Below, piece after piece: positions 56,655 through 64,000 of a stretch of DNA of 64,000 nucleotides. A program made the translations under genes and the position numbers. Location of the stretch: NCBI GenBank assembly GCA_026398695.1, contig JAPLSJ010000131.1, positions 24,056 through 88,055 of the forward strand. The letters run 5' to 3'. The notes below the pieces were generated by a model, which saw only the letters and a program-made list of their open reading frames with translations, had not been told where the DNA came from and did no database searches. Origin of the DNA: Arenimonas sp. Lineage in GTDB: Bacteria; Pseudomonadota; Gammaproteobacteria; Xanthomonadales; Xanthomonadaceae. The number at the start of each line of letters is the position of its first letter. The first letter of the stretch is position 1.

Positions 56655-57803
56655 ATGAGCGCCATCGCCCTGTTTCCCCGCGTCCTCCTCCTCACCGGTG
56701 CGCTTGCGCTGGCGGCCTGCGGCAAGCAGGCGCCCGACGAAGGCCCCGCGCGGCCCGCGATGGTGGTGCAGGCCGGCGCGGCCGACGCCAACCTGAGCGT
56801 CTACGCCGGCGAAGTGCGCGCCCAGTTCGAACCGGCGCTGGCCTTCCGCATCGGCGGCAAGATTTCCCGGCGCCTGGTGGACGTGGGTGAACTGGTGAAA
56901 AAGGGCCAGCCGCTGGCCGAACTCGACGCCGCCGACGTCGGCCTGCAGCTCGAGGCCGCGCGCGCCCAGCTGGCTTCGGCCGAATCGGACCTGGGCCTGG
57001 CCACGTCGGAGCTGGAGCGCTACAAGAGCCTGCTCGACCGCCAGCTGGTCAGCAAATCGCTCTACGACGCCCGCGTCTCGGCCAAGCAGGCCGCCGAGGC
57101 GCGCGTGCGCCAGGCGCAGGCCGAAGCCCGCGTGTCGGGCAACCAGGCCGCGTACGCCGTGCTGCGTGCACCGGCCGATGGCGTGATCGCCCAGCGCCTC
57201 GCGGAAGCCGGCCAGGTCGTGGCGGCCGGACAGACCGTGTTCGTGCTGGCCGAGGAAGGCCAGCGCGAGGTGGCCATCAGCGTGCCCGAGCAGAGCGCCG
57301 CCCTGTTCACCCCGGGCCGCGAAATGGCGGTTGAGCTGTGGTCGCAGCCGGGCAAGCAGTTCCCGGCGCGGCTGCGCGAAATCGCGCCGGCGGCCGACTC
57401 GCAGGCGCGCACCTTCGCTGCGCGGGTGAGCTTCGACCCGGGCGCCGTGCGCACCGAGATCGGCCAGAGCGCGCGCGTGTTCGCGCTGCAGCAGGGCGAG
57501 CGCGGCCTGGCGGTCCCGCTGCCGGCGCTGTCTGAAAAGGACGGCAAGCCGGCGCTGTGGGTGGTGGATCCGGTGAAGTCGACGGTGAGCCTGCGGCCCG
57601 TGGTGGTGGGCGCCTACGGCGAGACGCAGGTGCCGGTGCTGTCGGGCCTGGAGCCCGGTGAATGGGTGGTGGCCGCCGGCGTGCACCTGCTGCTGAGGAC
57701 CCGCCGTTCACCTTCAAGATCATGGTGGTGCGTACCTACTGGCCGGGCGCCACGGCCGAGGAAGTGGCCCGTCAGGTCACCGACCGCATCGAGAAGGAAG
57801 TGA
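56655..57803 (+). CDS. RND efflux adaptor lipoprotein, C-terminus disrupted
   Basis: 382 codons. Lipobox LAAC (Cys22), then GEVRAQFEPALAFRIGGK, a helical hairpin (about 95-165), PADGVIAQRL and a beta-barrel: a normal adaptor up to GEWVVAAGVHLLL (about residue 344). After that the frame runs out of phase through the start of the permease gene and adds about 38 unrelated Arg/Pro-rich residues. An intact relative would end about 15-20 residues after GVHLL. The junction with the permease looks like a deletion. Confidence 0.85.
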   Translation: MSAIALFPRVLLLTGALALAACGKQAPDEGPARPAMVVQAGAADANLSVYAGEVRAQFEPALAFRIGGKISRRLVDVGELVKKGQPLAELDAADVGLQLEAARAQLASAESDLGLATSELERYKSLLDRQLVSKSLYDARVSAKQAAEARVRQAQAEARVSGNQAAYAVLRAPADGVIAQRLAEAGQVVAAGQTVFVLAEEGQREVAISVPEQSAALFTPGREMAVELWSQPGKQFPARLREIAPAADSQARTFAARVSFDPGAVRTEIGQSARVFALQQGERGLAVPLPALSEKDGKPALWVVDPVKSTVSLRPVVVGAYGETQVPVLSGLEPGEWVVAAGVHLLLRTRRSPSRSWWCVPTGRAPRPRKWPVRSPTASRRK

Positions 57804-60685
57804 TGGAGACCGGGCGCTACGAGTACGTGCGCTCGTATTCGCGCCCGGGCGAGTCCCAGGTGATGCTGATGTCGAGCGACAAGCTGCTGTCCAGGGACTT
57901 GCCGCAGCTTTGGTACGACGTGCGCAAGAAGGTCGGCGACATCCGCCAGACCCTGCCTGCGGGCGTGGTGGGGCCGTTCTTCAACGACGAATTCGGCGAC
58001 ACGTTCGGCAACATCTACGCCCTGTCGGGCGAGGGCTTCGACTACGCCACGCTCAAGGACTACGCCGAGCGCATCGAGCTCGAGCTGCACCGGGTGCCCG
58101 ACGTGGGCAAGATCGAACTGCTGGGCCTGCAGGACGAAAAGATCTGGATCGAGCTGTCCAACACCAAGCTGGCCACGCTGGGCGTGCCGCTGGCGGCGGT
58201 GCAGCAGGCCGTGGACCAGCAGAACGCCATCGCCCCGGCCAGCTTCTTCGAAACGCCCACCGACCGCGTGCAGCTGCGCGTGTCGGGGCGGTTCGACAGC
58301 GTGCAGGAAATCGCCGACTTCCCGATCCGTGTCGGTGACCGCAGCTTCCGGCTGGGCGACGTGGCCGACATCAAGCGCGGCTTCGCCGATCCGGCGGCGC
58401 CGCGCATGCGCTTCATGGGCGAGAACGCCATCGGCATCGCGGTGGCCATGCGTGCAGGCGGCGACATCATCCGCCTGGGCGACGTGCTGGACAGCGAGTT
58501 CGCGCGCCTGCAGGAAAGCCTGCCGGTGGGCATGACGCTCAAGAAGGTGTCCGACCAGCCGGCGGCCGTGCGCGCCGGCGTGGCCGAGTTCGTGCAGGTG
58601 CTCGCCGAGGCGGTCATCATCGTGCTGCTGGTGAGCTTCTTCTCGCTGGGTTTCCGCACCGGCCTGGTGGTGGCGCTGTCCATCCCGCTGGTGCTGGCCA
58701 TGACCTTCGCGGCCATGCACTACTTCGGCATCGGCCTGCACAAGATCTCGCTCGGTGCGCTGGTGCTGGGGCTGGGCCTGCTGGTGGACGATGCCATCAT
58801 CGCGGTGGAAATGATGGCGGTGAAGATGGAGCAGGGCTACAGCCGCATGAAGGCGGCGGCCTTCGCCTACCAGTCCACGGCGTTCCCCATGCTCACCGGC
58901 ACGCTGGTGACGGCGGCGGGCTTCCTGCCCATCGCCACGGCGGCGTCGAGCACGGGTGAGTACACGCGGTCCATTTTCCAGGTGGTCACCATCTCGCTGA
59001 TCCTGTCGTGGATCGCGGCCGTGGTGTTCATCCCGTACCTGGGCTACAAGCTGCTGCCCACGCCCAAGCCGCACGGTGACGGCCCCGCGCACGACCCCTA
59101 CGCCACGAAGTTCTACCAGCGCGTGCGCGCCTGGGTGACCTGGTGCGTGCGCTTCCGCAAGACCGTGATCGTGGTGACGGTGGCGGCGTTCGTGGTTTCC
59201 ATCCTGATGTTCCGCTTCGTGCCCCAGCAGTTCTTCCCGTCCTCGACGCGGCTCGAGCTGATGGTGGACCTGGAGCTGGCGGAAGGCGCCTCGCTCCACG
59301 CCACCGAGGAAGTGGCCAGGCGGCTGGAGGCCGAGCTGGCCAAGCGCAAGGACGTCGAAAGCTACGTGGCCCACGTCGGCACCGGCAGCCCGCGCTTCTA
59401 CCTGCCGCTGGACCAGAAGTTCCCGCAGGCCGGCTTCGCGCAGTTCGTCATCCTGACCAAGGACATCGAATCGCGGGAATCGGCGCGCGCCTTCCTGATC
59501 AAGCTGTTCGACGAGAAGTTCAACGACGTGCAGGCGCGCGTGGCGCGCCTGGAGAACGGTCCGCCGGTCGGCTTCCCGATCCAGTTCCGCATTTCGGGCG
59601 AGCATCCCGACGAAGTGCGGCGCCTGGCCTACCAGGTGGCCGCGAAGGTGCGCGCCAACGAGGCCGTGACCAACGTCAACCTGGACTGGGACGAGCCCAG
59701 CAAGGTGGTGCGCCTGCAGATCGACCAGGAGCGCGCGCGCGTGCTGGGCATCAGCTCGGCCGAGGTGGCGGCGTTCCTGCGCGGCTCCCTGTCGGGCACG
59801 CCCGTGAGCACCTATCGCGACGGCAACGAGCTGATCGAGATCCTGCTGCGCGGCCCGCAGCGCGAGCGCGAGCAGCTGAGCCTGCTGGGCAGCCTGTCGG
59901 TGCCCGCCGGCAATGGTCGTGCGGTGCCGCTGTCGCAGATCGCCACGCTGGAATACGGCTTCGAGGACGGCATCATCTGGCACCGCAACCGCCTGCCCAC
60001 CATCACCGTGCGCGCCGACATCTACGGCGAGAAGACCCCGCCCAGCGTCACCGCGGAAATCCTGCCCACGCTGGAGGAGATCCGCGCCTCGCTGCCCAAC
60101 GGCTACCTGCTGGAAACCGGCGGCACCGTCGAGGACTCCGGCCGCGGCTCGCGCTCGGTGGCCGCGGGCGTGCCGCTGTTCGTGCTGGTGGTGATGACCC
60201 TGCTGATGCTGCAGCTGCGCAGCTTCCCGCGCACCATCATGGTGCTGATGACCGCGCCGCTGGGGCTGATCGGCGTGGTGGCCTTCCTGCTGGTGTTCCG
60301 GGTGCCGTTCGGCTTCGTGGCCATGCTGGGCACCATCGCGCTGAGCGGCATGATCATGCGCAACTCGGTGATCCTGGTGGACCAGATCGAACAGGACATC
60401 GCGTCCGGCCATGCGCCCGCGCAGGCCGTGGTGGAGGCCACCGTGCGCCGCTTCCGGCCGATCGTGCTGACCGCGCTGGCGGCGGTGCTGGCCATGATCC
60501 CGCTGTCGCGCAGCGTGTTCTTCGGGCCGATGGCCGTGGCCATCATGGGCGGCCTGATCGTGGCCACGGCGCTGACGCTGCTGTTCCTGCCGGCGCTGTA
60601 CGCCGCCTGGTTCCGCGTGCCGTCACCGCCCGCCACGCCGGCCAACACGACGCCGGGGCCCGTCGCCTTCGACTCCGCGCCGTAG
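57662..60685 (+). CDS. RND efflux permease lacking its N-terminus
   Basis: The frame is intact for 1007 codons, but family homology begins only at EDPPFTFKIMVVRTYWPGA (about residue 15). Normal permeases have about 40 residues before this, including the first transmembrane helix. Helix 4 GLGLLVDDAIIAVEMM and all later helices are intact. An ATG at 57662, inside the adaptor gene and with GGAG upstream, could still start translation of 14 unrelated residues. Either the pump is crippled by a deletion of roughly 150-200 bp or this is a sequence or assembly error. Confidence 0.85.
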   Translation: MGGGRRRAPAAEDPPFTFKIMVVRTYWPGATAEEVARQVTDRIEKEVMETGRYEYVRSYSRPGESQVMLMSSDKLLSRDLPQLWYDVRKKVGDIRQTLPAGVVGPFFNDEFGDTFGNIYALSGEGFDYATLKDYAERIELELHRVPDVGKIELLGLQDEKIWIELSNTKLATLGVPLAAVQQAVDQQNAIAPASFFETPTDRVQLRVSGRFDSVQEIADFPIRVGDRSFRLGDVADIKRGFADPAAPRMRFMGENAIGIAVAMRAGGDIIRLGDVLDSEFARLQESLPVGMTLKKVSDQPAAVRAGVAEFVQVLAEAVIIVLLVSFFSLGFRTGLVVALSIPLVLAMTFAAMHYFGIGLHKISLGALVLGLGLLVDDAIIAVEMMAVKMEQGYSRMKAAAFAYQSTAFPMLTGTLVTAAGFLPIATAASSTGEYTRSIFQVVTISLILSWIAAVVFIPYLGYKLLPTPKPHGDGPAHDPYATKFYQRVRAWVTWCVRFRKTVIVVTVAAFVVSILMFRFVPQQFFPSSTRLELMVDLELAEGASLHATEEVARRLEAELAKRKDVESYVAHVGTGSPRFYLPLDQKFPQAGFAQFVILTKDIESRESARAFLIKLFDEKFNDVQARVARLENGPPVGFPIQFRISGEHPDEVRRLAYQVAAKVRANEAVTNVNLDWDEPSKVVRLQIDQERARVLGISSAEVAAFLRGSLSGTPVSTYRDGNELIEILLRGPQREREQLSLLGSLSVPAGNGRAVPLSQIATLEYGFEDGIIWHRNRLPTITVRADIYGEKTPPSVTAEILPTLEEIRASLPNGYLLETGGTVEDSGRGSRSVAAGVPLFVLVVMTLLMLQLRSFPRTIMVLMTAPLGLIGVVAFLLVFRVPFGFVAMLGTIALSGMIMRNSVILVDQIEQDIASGHAPAQAVVEATVRRFRPIVLTALAAVLAMIPLSRSVFFGPMAVAIMGGLIVATALTLLFLPALYAAWFRVPSPPATPANTTPGPVAFDSAP

Positions 60686-60702
60686 CGGGGATCAGGGGAT
60701 TA

Positions 60703-60782
60703 CGTACCAGGTATATTTATTGGGCCCTCGGGCGCCGGCCGCCCGGCCGTCACCCGAGGGCCCAATAAATATACCTGGTACG
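60703..60782. repeat. Inverted repeat with 30-bp perfect arms
   Basis: Arms 60703-60732 and 60753-60782 are perfect reverse complements around a 20-nt GC-rich loop. The arms mix an AT-rich outer part (GTATATTTATT) with a GGGCCCTCGGG inner part, unlike the local composition. It starts 17 bp after the RND permease stop and ends 26 bp before the TPP riboswitch. It is probably a small mobile REP/MITE-like element. It can also act as a terminator for the pump operon. Confidence 0.85.
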
Positions 60783-60793
60783 ACTTCTTGGCT

Positions 60794-60799
60794 TAGAAT
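60794..60799 (+). promoter_or_regulatory. Possible -10 box for thiC
   Basis: TAGAAT about 10 bp before the riboswitch core. The matching -35 position (about 60771-60776, ATACCT) would lie inside the right arm of the palindrome and is a poor match. The promoter is therefore weak, extended by another factor, or rebuilt by the insertion. Confidence 0.35.
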
Positions 60800-60807
60800 C
60801 GCCCCAA

Positions 60808-62854
<2,047 letters not shown>

Positions 62855-62971
62855 CGCGGACGGGTCGCGGCCTCCCGGCCGCGGCCCTGGCGTGCGGCCG
62901 CGCAAAGGCCCGGTGGTAGGATCGGCACACGGTGCGCGAGGCGTGCCGCAGGCCCCGGAGCCGACTCCGCC

Positions 62972-64000
62972 ATGAAACTGCCGCATCCCTTCGTACAACT
63001 TCCGCTGCTGTTCGACGCCGGCCGGCTGGAGGCCGAGATCGCGGCGCTGGGCGAGGACGCGTGGCTGCCGCACCCGCAGGGCTTCCCCGGCAACTCGATG
63101 CTGCCGCTGATTGCCTGCGAAGGCTCGGCGCAAGACGAATCGTTCGCCGGCCAGATGGCGCCCACGCCGCACCTGCAGCGCTGCCCCTACCTGCGCGACA
63201 CCATCGCCGCGCTGGGCGTGGTGGCCGGCCGCACGCGCCTGATGCGCCTGTCGGGCCACGCCGAAGTCACCCGCCACGCCGACCAGGGCTACTACTGGGC
63301 CGACCGCGTGCGCGTGCACGTGCCCATCGTCACCCAGCCGACCGTGCGCTTCGACTGCGACGACACCCACACGCACATGGCCGCCGGCGAGTGCTGGATC
63401 TTCGACACCTGGCGCCAGCACCGCGTGCTCAACGACGACACGCGCTCGCGCATCCACCTGGTGGTGGACACCGTGGGCAGCGAGTCGTTCTGGGAGCTGG
63501 TGGACCGCGGCCGCACCCACCACGGCGAAGTGCTGACCGTGCCCTGGAACCCGCGCCGCATCGAGCCTTCCAGCGGCGCCCCGCTGCCCATCGCGTTCGA
63601 GCGCGACGCCCTGCCGGTGGTGATGACGCCGTGGGAGATGGCCGACCGCCTGCGCTTCCTTTTGTCGGAAGCCGAGCCCGGTGCCTCGCTGGGGCCGGCG
63701 CGCGCGCTCACCGAGCGTTTCCTGCGCCATTGGCGCTGGCTGTGGGCGCAGTGGGGCAGCCGTCCCGATGGCTGGCCGGTTTACCGCCAGGCGGGGGAGG
63801 CCTATTTGGCCGAGCTGCTGCGCCTGGTGGGAAAGACGGCGCTGGGCAACGAGCTGGGCCTGGTGGGCGCGGTCAGCATGGTCGTGCGGCGCGTGGCGGT
63901 GTCGGGCCAGGAGGCGCTGCCTGCCGGCGGTGCCGCTGCCGCCGCGCCGGCCAGTGCACCGGCCCCGCGCGCCGCGCCGCCGCCGCCCGCGCCGATGCCC
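62972..64000 (+). CDS. Aspartyl/asparaginyl beta-hydroxylase-domain protein, 3' end missing
   Basis: 343 codons are visible and the frame is open at the window edge. The N-terminal 220 residues carry the 2-oxoglutarate/iron hydroxylase pattern: SGHAEVTRHADQGYYWADRVRVHVPI, then AGECWIFDTWRQHRVLNDD and RSRIHLVVD, supplying the iron-binding histidines and the 2OG arginine. A less conserved helical region follows and, from about residue 315, an Ala/Pro-rich linker that suggests another domain beyond the edge. Relatives can be fused to a sulfotransferase-like or other domain. GGAG stands 12 bp before the ATG. Confidence 0.87.
   Translation, partial: MKLPHPFVQLPLLFDAGRLEAEIAALGEDAWLPHPQGFPGNSMLPLIACEGSAQDESFAGQMAPTPHLQRCPYLRDTIAALGVVAGRTRLMRLSGHAEVTRHADQGYYWADRVRVHVPIVTQPTVRFDCDDTHTHMAAGECWIFDTWRQHRVLNDDTRSRIHLVVDTVGSESFWELVDRGRTHHGEVLTVPWNPRRIEPSSGAPLPIAFERDALPVVMTPWEMADRLRFLLSEAEPGASLGPARALTERFLRHWRWLWAQWGSRPDGWPVYRQAGEAYLAELLRLVGKTALGNELGLVGAVSMVVRRVAVSGQEALPAGGAAAAAPASAPAPRAAPPPPAPMP

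Noticed and set aside
57614..60412. 932-residue frame opposite the second RND permease
   Set aside because: His/Gln/Arg-rich shadow of a real gene on the other strand.

Overview
The window is GC-rich chromosomal DNA from a gammaproteobacterium, most likely a member of the Lysobacteraceae/Xanthomonadaceae (inference). The evidence is gene order and gene types: prmA - DUF3426 - fis - purH - purD, dsbD - tlpA - aroQ - accB - accC, glnE next to an ELM1-like gene, pcm - tolC facing waaA, a large TonB-dependent receptor, and a perfect CRP/Clp-type site upstream of a secreted nuclease. Coding density is high. Most genes are housekeeping or cell-envelope genes, with a few accessory patches. No tRNA, rRNA, CRISPR array, prophage or intact insertion sequence was seen.

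Layout. Positions 36-8404 (minus strand) hold a Tat-exported FAD amine oxidase, then (read right to left) prmA, a DUF3426 protein, fis, purH, a small membrane protein, purD and a secreted Ig-like/Calx-beta protein whose start overlaps the purD stop. Positions 8460-16260 (minus) hold eptA, a TonB-C-domain protein, accC, accB, aroQ, a TlpA-type thioredoxin and a DsbD with two tandem N-terminal domains. Positions 16372-20195 hold an XRE regulator, a secreted endonuclease I with lamin-tail and Ig-like domains, a ribbon-helix-helix/ParE-type toxin-antitoxin pair and a small lipoprotein. Positions 20374-25070 hold CIRCE-groES-groEL and a TonB-dependent receptor. Positions 25186-29693 hold a secreted orphan, a small membrane protein, a 5'-truncated terC, an S9 peptidase and a DUF2892 protein.

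Positions 29683-32245 (minus) form a compact three-gene operon of Tat-exported flavin amine oxidase, c-type cytochrome and signal-peptide-bearing RidA, joined by two ATGA overlaps. It reads as a periplasmic amine dehydrogenase that passes electrons to cytochrome c, with RidA hydrolysing the imine product. It is the most system-like locus in the window. A Ser/Thr kinase with TPR-like repeats is divergent from it.

Positions 34979-44483 hold an acyltransferase, an RND pump with its adaptor, mgtE and glnE. Positions 44484-53597 are rich in envelope genes: ELM1-like, a secreted orphan, a RutE-like reductase, YceI, a CHCC zinc finger, a GT4 glycosyltransferase, an O-antigen ligase, two LpxL-type acyltransferases and waaA. 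Then come tolC and pcm. Positions 55918-60685 hold a TetR gene divergent from an RND adaptor/permease pair that looks joined by a deletion. The window ends with a 30-bp-arm palindrome, a TPP riboswitch, thiC and a hydroxylase gene that runs off the right edge.

Small palindromic elements of at least three sequence types lie in intergenic gaps (6455-6541, 47756-47783, 60703-60782), plus a possible solitary half element at 18871.
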